Source: Polynucleobacter asymbioticus
GTDB taxonomy: Bacteria; Pseudomonadota; Gammaproteobacteria; Burkholderiales; Burkholderiaceae
Direction: 5' to 3'
Length of the DNA: 64,000 bases
Assembly: GCF_018687575.1 (NCBI RefSeq)
Contig: NZ_CP061297.1
Location: forward strand, 1,432,821 to 1,496,820
The translations under genes were made by a program, and so were the position numbers. Position 1 is the first letter of the stretch, and each line of letters starts with the position of its first letter. The notes under the pieces were generated by a model that was not told where the DNA came from, ran no database searches, and saw only the letters and a program-made list of their open reading frames with translations. Below, one piece after another: positions 9,844 through 19,271 of this stretch.

Positions 9844-11034
9844 TTAAGGCCGAATCTGATCAATCAATAAACGGGCATTGGTGGTGCCAACCTTGATGGT
9901 TTGGGGTGCAGATATCAAGTCTCCAGATTCTGGCATTGCCATCCCTGTTTTTGAGATCCGCACTTCCACTGACACCTCAGGCAATTGAGAGATCAATGCA
10001 TTTGGGCTCATTGCTAAAGAATCATTGAGAACAAAACTAATAGGAAATGCAGTAACTGAAGTTTTAAGTACTGCTACTGGCATGCGCTCCCCTGGCTTAC
10101 GAGCAATCACCATTAAGATATCACCCGCTTTCACTTTGGACTGAAGCGCAGAGGATATTCCGACCTGCCCACTCACCCCTTGATTGCTGATCGCCGGAGT
10201 ACTAGCTGGGGCAAGACCTCCCTTTTTACGGGCTTCAGCAATAGATGAAGCAATTGCACGAGCTTCATCTGTATCAGGAGGAAGCTGGATTGCCAACTTT
10301 TCCCAAGACTGGACGGCAGCTTTGTAGTTTTGTGCATTAAAGGCTGCCGTACCAGAAAGCCATAGAGCCAATAGATTGTTAGGATCGAGCGCTAATGCTT
10401 TATTAATGAGTTGTTGTGGCTTGCCAGCAAAATTACCATTGGCATTTGCCGCCAACACATCGGCATAGTCTGCCAGTAATTGCGGATCAGAATCAATGAA
10501 AGAGCCTGCGCGAGCATAAGCATTGGCAGCTTCAGCATTGCGACCCAAAATTCGATAGGAGCGCGCTAACATCGCCCAACCCTTCAAATTGTCAGGCTCT
10601 TTTTCCATCTTGGCAGCAAACTCAGTAACCATCTGCTCAACAGACTCTTGAGTCATTGGCTTTTCAGCATTCTTTTCAGCGATCCGAGATGCATCGCCAA
10701 GATAGAAATAAAAGCCTGCTGAAAGTAGAACTACAAAAAGGCAAATTCCAATAATCGTTTTCTTGGGTGAGCCCAATACAGCCAGGTCATCTGCCTCATC
10801 GGTATCCTGAAACAGTCGCTGACGCATTTCTGCATGGGTCTGTTCATAGCTATCGTTATCTACCCTGCCCGCCAAATGATCAGCCTCAAGCTTATCAAGC
10901 TCTTCTCGGTAAATAGCTGCATTCATCTGGCGACGCGATGTAGCGGACTCTCTCTCTGGAAAAAATAATGGGCGCAATAACAGCACCAAGACCAAGATCA
11001 ACAAGAGGGCGGCGGGTATTAAAAAACTAGTCAT
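9844..11034 (-). CDS. ccmI: Cytochrome c maturation protein CcmI
   Basis: Apocytochrome c chaperone of the haem lyase complex. 396 residues: two N-terminal TM helices (MTSFLIPAALLLILVLVLLL and a second near residues 95-115) around a cytoplasmic loop, then a periplasmic TPR region (around residues 150-260, e.g. PDNLKGWAMLARSYRILGR) and a C-terminal beta domain. The frame is open 42 codons further upstream but that extension lies inside ccmH and has no family resemblance; the start at 11034 gives an 8-base overlap with ccmH. Last gene of the ccm operon. Confidence 0.92.
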   Translation of the reverse strand: MTSFLIPAALLLILVLVLLLRPLFFPERESATSRRQMNAAIYREELDKLEADHLAGRVDNDSYEQTHAEMRQRLFQDTDEADDLAVLGSPKKTIIGICLFVVLLSAGFYFYLGDASRIAEKNAEKPMTQESVEQMVTEFAAKMEKEPDNLKGWAMLARSYRILGRNAEAANAYARAGSFIDSDPQLLADYADVLAANANGNFAGKPQQLINKALALDPNNLLALWLSGTAAFNAQNYKAAVQSWEKLAIQLPPDTDEARAIASSIAEARKKGGLAPASTPAISNQGVSGQVGISSALQSKVKAGDILMVIARKPGERMPVAVLKTSVTAFPISFVLNDSLAMSPNALISQLPEVSVEVRISKTGMAMPESGDLISAPQTIKVGTTNARLLIDQIRP

Positions 11035-11530
11035 GTAGATTTTCTGTTGAACTGGATTTTGCATCCCGAAGTAGCGCATCAATGCGCCGATTATCTGCTT
11101 CGGATAAGGTGGCGCTAGGCATACTCTGATTTCTGCGACGCAGATAAACCATGAGGCCAATAATGCCTGCTAGCAAAATCACAAAAGGGCCTATCCACAA
11201 GAGCCAGGTAATCGGCTTCACAGGCGGTCGATACAAAACAAAATCGCCATAACGCTCGACCATAAAATTCCGAATTTGCTCGTCAGTCTTGCCCTCGTTG
11301 ATGAGAATACGAATTTCTCGACGCAAATCATTTGCCAAATCTGAGCGCGAGCCTGCCAGGGATTCATTTTGGCAGACTAGACAGCGCATTTCTTCTGAAA
11401 TCGTAATGAGGCGCTGCTCTGTCACGGGATCATCTGCAAGGGGAACTGCATCTTTAGCAAAAGAGCTATTGATTGCACAAGCTAGTGCAATAGTCGCCAA
11501 GGTAGATAGGAGCAGCTTTTTCACAATCAC
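11027..11530 (-). CDS. ccmH: Cytochrome c maturation thiol oxidoreductase CcmH
   Basis: 167 residues with a signal peptide (about residues 1-25), the redox motif C50-L-V-C53-Q-N (LRCLVCQN type) and a C-terminal TM helix (TWLLWIGPFVILLAGIIGLMVYL). It reduces or resolves the apocytochrome CXXCH disulfide together with CcmG. Starts by a 4-base overlap with ccmG. Confidence 0.96.
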   Translation of the reverse strand: MIVKKLLLSTLATIALACAINSSFAKDAVPLADDPVTEQRLITISEEMRCLVCQNESLAGSRSDLANDLRREIRILINEGKTDEQIRNFMVERYGDFVLYRPPVKPITWLLWIGPFVILLAGIIGLMVYLRRRNQSMPSATLSEADNRRIDALLRDAKSSSTENLHD

Positions 11531-12051
11531 TTGAGCTCACCCAATAGAGGAATCATCTTCTTATTCAGTAATTCCATCGTGATGGGGCCAATATGCTTAA
11601 ACCGAATCACCCCAGCCTTATCAATTACATATGTCTCTGGAACGCCATACACTCCATAGTCAATACCAACGCGCCCATTAGCATCAAAGGCAGATAAAAC
11701 ATAAGGATCACCTTGGCGAGCAAGCATTGCCATAGCATCATCACGCTTATCTTTGTAATCCAAACCAATAATCGGTGCTAGCTGCAACTTGCCAAGCTCA
11801 ACGAGAACAGGATGTTCTTCACGACAAGCAACACACCAAGAGGCCCATACATTCAAAATCCAGACTTTCCCCTTCATGCTCTCGGGTGAAAAGGTTTTCT
11901 GAGGATCTGCCAGTTGCGGCAATTCAAAAGCAGGAGCTTGCTTACCAATGAGAGGAGAAGGTAGTTCGTGTGGATCACGACTTAAGCCTACTGCTAAAAA
12001 CCCAACCAACACGACAAACAAAACGAGTGGAATTAAAAACTTGGCTTTCAT
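11527..12051 (-). CDS. ccmG: Periplasmic thiol:disulfide interchange protein CcmG/DsbE
   Basis: Membrane-tethered thioredoxin-fold reductase, 174 residues. N-terminal TM anchor (residues 5-23), active site W-C73-V-A-C76 inside NVWASWCVACREEHP, and the cis-Pro region GVPETYVIDKAG. Supplies reducing equivalents to apocytochrome c. Overlaps both neighbours by 4 bases. Confidence 0.96.
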   Translation of the reverse strand: MKAKFLIPLVLFVVLVGFLAVGLSRDPHELPSPLIGKQAPAFELPQLADPQKTFSPESMKGKVWILNVWASWCVACREEHPVLVELGKLQLAPIIGLDYKDKRDDAMAMLARQGDPYVLSAFDANGRVGIDYGVYGVPETYVIDKAGVIRFKHIGPITMELLNKKMIPLLGELK

Positions 12052-13967
12052 GCTGCCACTTTCTTCAACTTCATGCGATAACGTTTATCTGACATAGCTA
12101 GAACGCCACCCAGCGCCATCAATAAGCAACCACCCCAAATCCAATCCACAAAAGGTTTGTAATAGACTCGTACCGCCCAGGCTTTATCGTCCAACTCCTC
12201 GCCCAAGGAAACGTAGATATCCCTTGTCAGACCTACGTCAATCGCAGCCTCAGTCATTGGCATGGTTGAAGAAAAGTAGCTACGTTTTTCTGGATACATC
12301 GTGGCTTCTAACTTCCCATTGCGGGTGAGTAAGAAAGTTCCTTGCATCGCTTTGTAGTTTGGGCCCGGAACTGGGTCAACACTCTGAAGCTGAATTTCGT
12401 AACCACCCACACTAACGCTCTCACCCGCAAGCATGCGCACATCTTTTTCTTCTTGATATGCGCCTACCATGGTGACGCCAATGACAAATACCGCTATACC
12501 GAGATGCGCTACCTGCATACCGATAAATGATCGTGTTGGCTTACCTGCTTTTGCTTGACGAATGATTTGCAAAATGCCGGAAGCAATGACCCAGAAAGCC
12601 AATAAGAAACCAAGGCTACTGAGCCAAGTAAATTCACCCATGGCAAATGGAATCAAAGCGGCAGCTATCACCGCCACCAGAGCTGCGATCCATAGCCGCT
12701 TGATCACATCCACGAGGTTGGAATTCTTCCAGTTTGTCCAAGGCCCAATTCCCATCAACACCAACAGAGGAATCATGATGGGTACAAAAACACTATTGAA
12801 GTATGGAGGGCCGACTGAGATCTTGCCCAAATGGAGAGCATCGATCAGCAAAGGATAAAGGGTGCCCAAGAGCACCGATGCAGCAGACACCACCAAGAAC
12901 ACATTACCCAGCAAAATAAAAGTCTCACGGGATGTGAAGCTGAACTTACCACCCATCGTGCTCTTGGGAGCACGCCAAGCGTAGAGGATTAAAGAGGAAC
13001 CCACTACCAATACTAAGAAGATCAAAATAAAGATGCCGCGTTTTGGGTCAGTCGCAAATGCATGCACTGAAGTCAGCACTCCTGAGCGCACCAAGAATGT
13101 TCCTAGAAGTGAAAGTGAGAAAGCGGTAATCGCCAACAATACTGTCCAGCTCTTAAAGCCGCCACGCTTCTCAGTCACCGCCAAAGAATGGAGCAAGGCA
13201 GTGCCTACCAGCCATGGAATGAATGAGGCATTCTCAACGGGATCCCAGAACCACCAACCACCCCAACCCAACTCGTAATAAGCCCACCAAGAACCCAAGG
13301 CAATACCCAGCGTTAGAAATACCCAAGCGGCGGTTGTCCATGGGCGTGACCAACGCGCCCAAGCGGCATCAAGGCGACCAGATAATAAAGAAGCAATCGC
13401 AAATGCAAATGCTACTGAGAAGCCAACGTAACCCATATACAACATCGGTGGATGAAAGACCAATCCTGGATCTTGTAAAAGCGGGTTTAAAGAGCGCCCA
13501 TCCTGGGCTGCCGGTAAGAGTCGCTCAAACGGATTAGAGGTCAAGAGAACAAATAAAAGCAGTCCGGTAATCACTAAGCCCAAGACCCCGATCACACGAG
13601 CGACCATAAATTCATCTAAAGCCTTAGAAAGCTGGGCCACTAAAAATGTCCAAGTAGATAGCAAGAAAACCCAAAGCAATAAAGAGCCTTCATGACCGCC
13701 CCACACAGCGCCCAAGCGATACATCACGGGCATTTGTGAGTTTGAATGATCTGCTACATAGAGGACAGAAAAGTCATTCGAGTAGAAGCTCCAGGCCAAA
13801 ATCACAAATGCAATGGCGAGCAATAGGAAAACGGATTGTGCAGCAGGTCTTGCCAACAGGATCCATTCGCGTCGACCTTGATGAGCGCCCACCAAGGGCA
13901 GGATCCCCTGGAGGATGGCAATACATAGGGCCAGAATTAATGCGTAATGCCCAAACTCAGGAATCAT
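12048..13967 (-). CDS. ccmF: Haem lyase subunit CcmF
   Basis: Large polytopic haem-handling protein, 639 residues with about 15 TM helices. The WWD haem-binding motif is clear (GWGGWWFWDPVENASFIPW, around residues 230-250). It takes haem from CcmE and, with CcmH and CcmI, ligates it to apocytochrome. Its start shares one base with the ccmE stop. Confidence 0.97.
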   Translation of the reverse strand: MIPEFGHYALILALCIAILQGILPLVGAHQGRREWILLARPAAQSVFLLLAIAFVILAWSFYSNDFSVLYVADHSNSQMPVMYRLGAVWGGHEGSLLLWVFLLSTWTFLVAQLSKALDEFMVARVIGVLGLVITGLLLFVLLTSNPFERLLPAAQDGRSLNPLLQDPGLVFHPPMLYMGYVGFSVAFAFAIASLLSGRLDAAWARWSRPWTTAAWVFLTLGIALGSWWAYYELGWGGWWFWDPVENASFIPWLVGTALLHSLAVTEKRGGFKSWTVLLAITAFSLSLLGTFLVRSGVLTSVHAFATDPKRGIFILIFLVLVVGSSLILYAWRAPKSTMGGKFSFTSRETFILLGNVFLVVSAASVLLGTLYPLLIDALHLGKISVGPPYFNSVFVPIMIPLLVLMGIGPWTNWKNSNLVDVIKRLWIAALVAVIAAALIPFAMGEFTWLSSLGFLLAFWVIASGILQIIRQAKAGKPTRSFIGMQVAHLGIAVFVIGVTMVGAYQEEKDVRMLAGESVSVGGYEIQLQSVDPVPGPNYKAMQGTFLLTRNGKLEATMYPEKRSYFSSTMPMTEAAIDVGLTRDIYVSLGEELDDKAWAVRVYYKPFVDWIWGGCLLMALGGVLAMSDKRYRMKLKKVAA

Positions 13968-14398
13968 TATTTATTTCCATTTTTTTGAGCTTGCTCTAAA
14001 GCATGCTGAGCCTCTGGAGGCATATAGTTTTCATCATGCTTAGCCAATACTTCGCTAGCAATAAATTGCCCATTTGAATTGAGACGCCCTTGAATAACTG
14101 CGCCCTTACCTTCTTTAAATAAATCTGGAAGAATGCCGGTGTAAGCCACAGGAATATCTTTCACCATATCAGTGATCACAAAGTTCACGGTTAGGCCATC
14201 GCGTTTAACCGATCCATCTTTGACCATACCGCCAATTCGGAAAACCTGGCCATCTGGGGACTTACCGGCAGCTACTTCACTTGGTGTAACGTACAAAGCA
14301 ATATTACTATTGAGCGCATTCAAAATCAGTACTGCCGCAATGCTGATAGCAATGAGTGCGCCAACAATCATGGCTGCTCGTTTATGTCTTGGTTTCAC
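13967..14398 (-). CDS. ccmE: Haem chaperone CcmE
   Basis: 143 residues: N-terminal TM anchor (residues 8-30) and OB-fold domain ending in [12 protein letters not shown]121 is the covalent haem-binding histidine and Y125 the axial ligand (HxxxY, the classical variant). Carries haem from CcmABCD to CcmF. Confidence 0.97.
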   Translation of the reverse strand: MKPRHKRAAMIVGALIAISIAAVLILNALNSNIALYVTPSEVAAGKSPDGQVFRIGGMVKDGSVKRDGLTVNFVITDMVKDIPVAYTGILPDLFKEGKGAVIQGRLNSNGQFIASEVLAKHDENYMPPEAQHALEQAQKNGNK

Positions 14399-14586
14399 TG
14401 ACTACCCTTTTGATCAAACTGTTCTGCCATCACTTCACGTTGCAGCCTTCGTACGATTGCTTTATGGCGCACGCGAATAGCCAGTGGCTCTAAAAAGAGC
14501 ACCAGAGCACAAGCACCAAAGCTACACCAGACATACAGGGCATAACCGCCCATCGCAAAGAATTCGGCTGGACTATTCCACATCAA
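14395..14586 (-). CDS. ccmD: Haem exporter accessory protein CcmD
   Basis: A 63-residue protein with one TM helix ([26 protein letters not shown]) and a basic cytoplasmic tail, the CcmD pattern. Helps release holo-CcmE from CcmABC. Overlaps ccmC and ccmE by 4 bases each. Confidence 0.92.
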   Translation of the reverse strand: MMWNSPAEFFAMGGYALYVWCSFGACALVLFLEPLAIRVRHKAIVRRLQREVMAEQFDQKGSQ

Positions 14587-15353
14587 CGCTTTACCTCGTT
14601 TAATTGCTTAACCCAATCAGTATGAGCCTCGCGCTCCAAAATGATGGCGCGTACACGCATTAACCCTACTGCGATTGAGTACATCCAGAAGCATAGAGCC
14701 ATTAACAGCATCCCCCAGAGCATGGTCTGTGCCATCGCTGGAGCCTTGGTTAATGAGACGGAGGCGCCTTGATGCAAGGTATTCCACCACTTCACTGAAA
14801 AATAAATAATGGGCACGTTCACTACACCAACCAAGGCCAAGATCGCGCCCGCCTTATCGGCGCGGCGAGCATTGTCAATGGAGGCTTGTAAAGCAATAAA
14901 TCCGAGGTATAGAAAGAGCAGAATTAATTCGGAAGTTAAACGCGCATCCCACACCCACCAAGCACCCCACATGGGCTTACCCCAGAATGCACCAGTCCAC
15001 AAAGACAGGGAAGCCATCCAAGCACCGATAGGGGCTAAGGCCTGCGCCATCATTGCTGATAGGCGCGTATTAAATACCAACCCTAATCCAGCCCAAGCGG
15101 CCATCACTAGGTAGATGAACATAGACATCCAGGAGGCGGGCACATGAACAAAAATAATACGGTAACCCTGACCCTGTACTGCATCTACGGGTGCCACAAA
15201 GAAGCTCACCCATAAACCAGCAGCACCAAAAATAAACGTGAGTGCCCAGAACCAAGGAATCATTTTTCCAGCGAGCGGATAAAAGGTGCTTGGGCTCGAG
15301 AATTTGAACCAATTCAGGATGCGACTAGAAGATAAATTATTTACATTACTCAT
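14583..15353 (-). CDS. ccmC: Haem-handling membrane protein CcmC
   Basis: 256 residues with six TM helices and the WWD-type motif MWGAWWVWDARLTSE. Loads haem covalently onto CcmE. Conserved periplasmic histidines are visible (FVHVPASW; NTLHQGAS). Coupled to ccmB by an ATGA overlap. Confidence 0.97.
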   Translation of the reverse strand: MSNVNNLSSSRILNWFKFSSPSTFYPLAGKMIPWFWALTFIFGAAGLWVSFFVAPVDAVQGQGYRIIFVHVPASWMSMFIYLVMAAWAGLGLVFNTRLSAMMAQALAPIGAWMASLSLWTGAFWGKPMWGAWWVWDARLTSELILLFLYLGFIALQASIDNARRADKAGAILALVGVVNVPIIYFSVKWWNTLHQGASVSLTKAPAMAQTMLWGMLLMALCFWMYSIAVGLMRVRAIILEREAHTDWVKQLNEVKR

Positions 15354-16015
15354 TCGATGGCAATCTTTACAGCATTAGCACTAACCCAAGGCATAAATGC
15401 TAATGCCAAAATGAATAAAGCGCCCAATAGGGAAAAATGTCCTGTGACATCAAGACCCACACTACTGGCGTAGACAGCGCCAGCGCCAAAAATCAAAACA
15501 GGGACATAGAGAGGCAATATCAGAAGGCTCATCAAGACACTAGCGCCCCTAACCCCGAGAGTTAAAGCCGCACCAATCGAGCCCAGTAAAGACAAGACTG
15601 GCGTCCCCAGCAATAATGCTGCCATCAGCACCTTCAGAGATTGCGCATCCAAATCAAACTGAATACCAATCACTGGCGCCAGCACAACCAGGGGCAGCCC
15701 ACAAACCAGCCAATGGGCAACAATCTTGCCAAATACCAAGGCCGTAAATGAATTGGGGGACAAGACCAATTGCTCTAAAGTGCCATCGGCGTAATCAGCC
15801 GCAAACATCCGCTGCAAACCTAGCAATGTCGACAGTAAGGCAGCAACCCAAATGACCCCAGGCGCAATCTTTCTGAGTAAGGCGGTATCAGCACCAATTC
15901 CCAACGGGAACAAGCTGGTCACAATCACGAAGAAAAATAATGCGGTTAAGACTTCGCTCTTGCGACGCATCACCAGCAATAGATCACGATGAACAATAGC
16001 TATAAAGGCATTCAT
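15350..16015 (-). CDS. ccmB: Haem exporter permease subunit CcmB
   Basis: 221-residue, six-TM ABC permease of the CcmAB transporter; the early segment VHRDLLLVMRRKSEVLTALFF and GLQRMFAADYADGTLEQL are typical of CcmB. Works with CcmA to drive release of holo-CcmE. Overlaps ccmA and ccmC by 4 bases. Confidence 0.95.
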   Translation of the reverse strand: MNAFIAIVHRDLLLVMRRKSEVLTALFFFVIVTSLFPLGIGADTALLRKIAPGVIWVAALLSTLLGLQRMFAADYADGTLEQLVLSPNSFTALVFGKIVAHWLVCGLPLVVLAPVIGIQFDLDAQSLKVLMAALLLGTPVLSLLGSIGAALTLGVRGASVLMSLLILPLYVPVLIFGAGAVYASSVGLDVTGHFSLLGALFILALAFMPWVSANAVKIAIE

Positions 16016-16659
16016 AGATCTAATACCCTCAGACCAGGAATCGCTAGTGGCTGATGACTTGTCAGCACCACCAAGCCATTAGCCTCAAGATGCTCCGCTA
16101 TCAAGTCTTGTAACTCCTGTACGGCATGGGTATCTAAGGCATTAAAAGGCTCATCCAAAATCCAGACCTGCGCCCGTCGCGTCACCATGCGTGCCATCAA
16201 GACTCGTTTTTTTTGACCCGCTGATAAGCAGTTCGCAGGTAGATCTTCGCGCCCCTTGAGTCCAAATCGCCAAAGCGCAGAAAAAGCATCTTGCTCGGAA
16301 AGTTCAACCCCATCAATCGCTGCATACATACGCAAATTTTCGATGGCACTCAGATCCTCTTTCAGCGCATCGCGATGACCTAAAAATAAGAGCTTGCTGT
16401 GATATTCAGATGCCTCTTTTTGAATGGAATGGCTATTCCAGACAACTTCTCCAGCCTCAGGGGAGGCTAGGCCAGTGAGAAGGCGCAATAGACTGGTTTT
16501 ACCAACGCCATTCTCACCACGAACATGCAAGCACTGACCAGCAAATACCTGCAAATGAAGATCTTTAAAAAGCTCTCGCTCACCCCGCACGCAAGATATC
16601 GCCCGAGCCTCAAGGGCTGCGGTTAAAGGCGCTGGGAAGGAGGAATTAATAGCTGTCAT
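16012..16659 (-). CDS. ccmA: Haem exporter ATPase subunit CcmA
   Basis: 215-residue ABC ATPase. Walker A GENGVGKTS (about residues 48-56), signature LSAGQKKR, Walker B VWILDEPFNALD and the switch His in LTSHQP. First gene of the nine-gene ccmABCDEFGHI operon, all joined by short overlaps. Confidence 0.96.
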   Translation of the reverse strand: MTAINSSFPAPLTAALEARAISCVRGERELFKDLHLQVFAGQCLHVRGENGVGKTSLLRLLTGLASPEAGEVVWNSHSIQKEASEYHSKLLFLGHRDALKEDLSAIENLRMYAAIDGVELSEQDAFSALWRFGLKGREDLPANCLSAGQKKRVLMARMVTRRAQVWILDEPFNALDTHAVQELQDLIAEHLEANGLVVLTSHQPLAIPGLRVLDL

Positions 16660-16856
16660 GGGAAGAAATGGCTTGAATCAAACCACCCCACGCATTGTCC
16701 AAGACCCACTTGGGGCTGTCAAACAAGCAAAAAACGGTCTTTAAAGAAGAAAATTCTTTTAATTCAATTGCTTAGCCAATTATAAGCGGAGTGGGTGGGA
16801 AGCATTCTCCCCCTTGATCCCACTCCCAAACAGGCTTAATGCCCTTCTGACCAGCT
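16660..16856 (-). promoter_or_regulatory. Intergenic region upstream of ccmA
   Basis: Contains a perfect TATAAT on the minus strand (16779-16784), a candidate -10 for the ccm operon; no good -35 is seen 17 bases upstream. An 8-base inverted repeat (16788-16795 with 16819-16826) overlaps the would-be -35 zone and could be an operator or hairpin. No FNR palindrome was found here. Confidence 0.3.
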
Positions 16857-17591
16857 TTAAGGGAGCTTTGCCACTGACAGGCCCTGCACCTGATATTGAG
16901 CAATCAGATCAGCCACCAAACCAGATCGAATGAATTCCGCCACACAGGCATTTAAAAACTCAAGCGACTCCAGGTGGGATTTTTTAGCAGCAACTGCCTG
17001 CTGAATTCCTGTGAATTGACCCTCTAAAAGTCTAGATCCAGGAATATCTTTAGAGACAGAAACGAGGCCGGTTTTCAAGCCCGCCAAGGCCTCTAATTTT
17101 TCGCTGATAAACAATTCATTGCTAGCTTTCACGCTATCAGCATGGGCTAGGCTCGCATGTTTGAGATTGCGTTGTAACCATAGGTCATAAGCACTCTTAT
17201 GAAAAGATGCAATCCGAATGCCTGGCTGATCTACCTGAGATAACTCAGTGATGGGTGAATGAGCGGGTACCAGGTAAGTAGCCTCTAGCTCGACATAAGC
17301 AGGTGTGAACGTAATATTTTGAGCGCGAGATGGATCAGAGCCCAACAAAGAGATACCGCACCTCCCACTCACAACAGCCTCAACTACCTCATTCTGCGTA
17401 TTAAAGCCTATCAGATTTACTTCCACACCCAAACGCTTTGCAATGGCTCGACAGATATCTGGCGAGATACCAGTCGGCTCGCCAGAGGGTGATCTACCGG
17501 TCACTAATAGGATATTACCCAAATAGACCCCAGCAGTTAGAACACCATTCGGTGCGAGCTGTTCCAATACTTTAGGTGAAATGTTATTCAA
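16857..17591 (-). CDS. Family 3-type substrate-binding-domain protein without signal peptide
   Basis: About 244 residues of the SBP_bac_3 fold (AGVYLGNILLVTGRSPSGEPTGISPDICRAIAKRLG). The frame is open to 17684, but the extra 31 codons would run through an intrinsic terminator (17648-17675), so translation must begin later. A TTG at 17591 preceded by GGGG gives a protein starting close to NNISPKVLEQLAPNGVL, where relatives begin. No signal peptide is then visible, as in a widespread group of cytoplasmic or atypically exported relatives. No ABC permease or ATPase is adjacent. Confidence 0.72.
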   Translation of the reverse strand: MNNISPKVLEQLAPNGVLTAGVYLGNILLVTGRSPSGEPTGISPDICRAIAKRLGVEVNLIGFNTQNEVVEAVVSGRCGISLLGSDPSRAQNITFTPAYVELEATYLVPAHSPITELSQVDQPGIRIASFHKSAYDLWLQRNLKHASLAHADSVKASNELFISEKLEALAGLKTGLVSVSKDIPGSRLLEGQFTGIQQAVAAKKSHLESLEFLNACVAEFIRSGLVADLIAQYQVQGLSVAKLP

Positions 17592-17647
17592 ACGTGACCC
17601 CAGATTTGTATGTGTTTTTTGAACTATAACGGATAAAGAATCAATAT

Positions 17648-17675
17648 AAAAAAGCCCCGCTTCATCAGCGAGGCT
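17648..17675 (-). terminator. Rho-independent terminator of the quinone oxidoreductase gene
   Basis: Stem AGCC-CGC paired with GCG-GGCT (one mismatch), 7-base loop, followed on the minus strand by six T residues. It lies 46 bases past the stop of the gene ending at 17722. Confidence 0.8.
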
Positions 17676-17721
17676 CTCAATCAAACTGCATGAGTCAGCC
17701 GATTACTCGGCAAGCAAAAAA

Positions 17722-18702
17722 TTAAGGTGTAATGATGATCGCACCTGAAACTTTTCTTCCCTCTGCTGCCTTGTGCGCATCAGCTGCTTGCTCGAGCGAG
17801 AACTTAGCGCCAATTTGTACTTTCACTCGACCCTGAGCGATTGCATCAAATACTGCACGGGCGTTTTCTTGAAGAAGCTCTGGAGTAGCGTTGTGCGGGA
17901 ACACAGAAGGTCTAGTCAAGAATAGGCAACCCTTCTTGTTTAGAATTTCTGGGTGAATATCTGGCGCTGGGCCGGAGGCAGCTCCGAACAGAGCCACAGT
18001 TCCAAATGGCGCAGCACAATCAAGCGATCCCAAGAAAGTGGTTTTAGCCACTGAGTCATAAACAATATTTGCCTTGCGGCCACCGGTTGCTTTGATCACC
18101 TCTTCAACCCAATTCGGCTTTGAGTAATCCACTACAGCATCGCATCCCGCCTCTTTTGCTGCAGCGAACTTAGCTTCAGATCCTACAGTGCCCACCACAA
18201 AAGCGCCCAAGGACTTTGCCCAACCCGCTAAGATTTGCCCAACACCACCAGCAGCAGCATGCACTAAGACAACGTCGCCAGATTTCACTTTATATGTCTT
18301 CTGAATCAAGTATTGCGCAGTCATTGCCTTGAAGAACACGGCGGCGGCAACTTGATCCGACACATCATCTGGAACAGATACCAACTTATCTACCGCAACA
18401 TTACGTGCGCTGGCATAAGCACCGATACCGGCATTCATATACATCACGCGATCACCCACTTTGAATCGCGTAACGCCTTCACCAAGCGCCTCGACCACAC
18501 CAACCGCTTCGTGACCTAAACCTGTTGGCAACTCTAATGGATAAACACCAGAGCGCTGGTACACATCAATAAAGTTAAAACCAATCGCAGTTTGACGAAG
18601 TTGCACTTCACCTTTACCTGGAGCTGGCAGCTCTTTATCAATTAACTGAATCACATCGGCATTACCGAGTTCTGAAAGACTAACAATTCGAGCAGTTGTC
18701 AC
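17722..18702 (-). CDS. qor: NADPH:quinone oxidoreductase (zeta-crystallin type)
   Basis: 326-residue zinc-independent medium-chain reductase: GROES-like N-terminal half, then the NADPH-binding HAAAGGVGQILAGWAK (AxxGxxG) around residue 150 and the DxVVDYSKPNW region. Reduces quinones, probably in detoxification. Start is GTG at 18702, with AGGTGA a few bases upstream. Followed by an intrinsic terminator. Confidence 0.92.
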   Translation of the reverse strand: MTTARIVSLSELGNADVIQLIDKELPAPGKGEVQLRQTAIGFNFIDVYQRSGVYPLELPTGLGHEAVGVVEALGEGVTRFKVGDRVMYMNAGIGAYASARNVAVDKLVSVPDDVSDQVAAAVFFKAMTAQYLIQKTYKVKSGDVVLVHAAAGGVGQILAGWAKSLGAFVVGTVGSEAKFAAAKEAGCDAVVDYSKPNWVEEVIKATGGRKANIVYDSVAKTTFLGSLDCAAPFGTVALFGAASGPAPDIHPEILNKKGCLFLTRPSVFPHNATPELLQENARAVFDAIAQGRVKVQIGAKFSLEQAADAHKAAEGRKVSGAIIITP

Positions 18703-18731
18703 AAGTCACCTTATTATTTTTATGTAAAAAA

Positions 18732-19184
18732 TTATCTTACCGCAAGCGAAGATGACGCAGGCTCATCTTCTTCGACAACAGCCCATGTACTGTCGCCAAG
18801 TTTTTTAACAGCCATGGAATAGGTCCAAGCATCAGGAATACCGCAACTCCACTGATCCGGGCCATTCTGAATCAATACGTTCGTACCAATACGGCTATCA
18901 AAATACAGGTGATAGGTTTTGCCATGCAAAGGGTTAAAGCTAAATTTAGCGCTATGCACCATTTCTGTAGCATCTAATCGCGCTTGAAGTGATCTAGCCT
19001 GCTTCATCAGCACTTCAGCCTGCTCCATAATGCGGTCGTATTCGAGCTTGGCATTTTGGCGGGCAACGTTAACCGCTTTGTCTTTTTCCTCTAGAACCTT
19101 GATTGGCGCAAAAACAGGTGCGCCCACTTCCATAGGATATTCAATACCAGCATGTCGCGCTGGATCAGTGTCTTCAATTCTCAT
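18732..19184 (-). CDS. DUF2452-like protein
   Basis: A 150-residue soluble protein with the DUF2452 pattern (YPMEVGAPVFAPI, then a helical NVARQNAKLEYDRIMEQAE stretch, then MVHSAKFSFNPLHGKTYHLY and GPDQWSCGIPDAW). The family is also known from animals (C1orf50 relatives) and has no assigned function. Residues 35-80 look coiled-coil-like. It sits 29 bases upstream of the quinone oxidoreductase gene and may be co-transcribed. Confidence 0.75.
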   Translation of the reverse strand: MRIEDTDPARHAGIEYPMEVGAPVFAPIKVLEEKDKAVNVARQNAKLEYDRIMEQAEVLMKQARSLQARLDATEMVHSAKFSFNPLHGKTYHLYFDSRIGTNVLIQNGPDQWSCGIPDAWTYSMAVKKLGDSTWAVVEEDEPASSSLAVR

Positions 19185-19271
19185 GACTTTTTAACCTGCT
19201 GATTTATATGGCGAAAGTGTGACACAAATTCACAAAATGCGTTGTAGCAGGCTACTGGAGGGATAAATACC

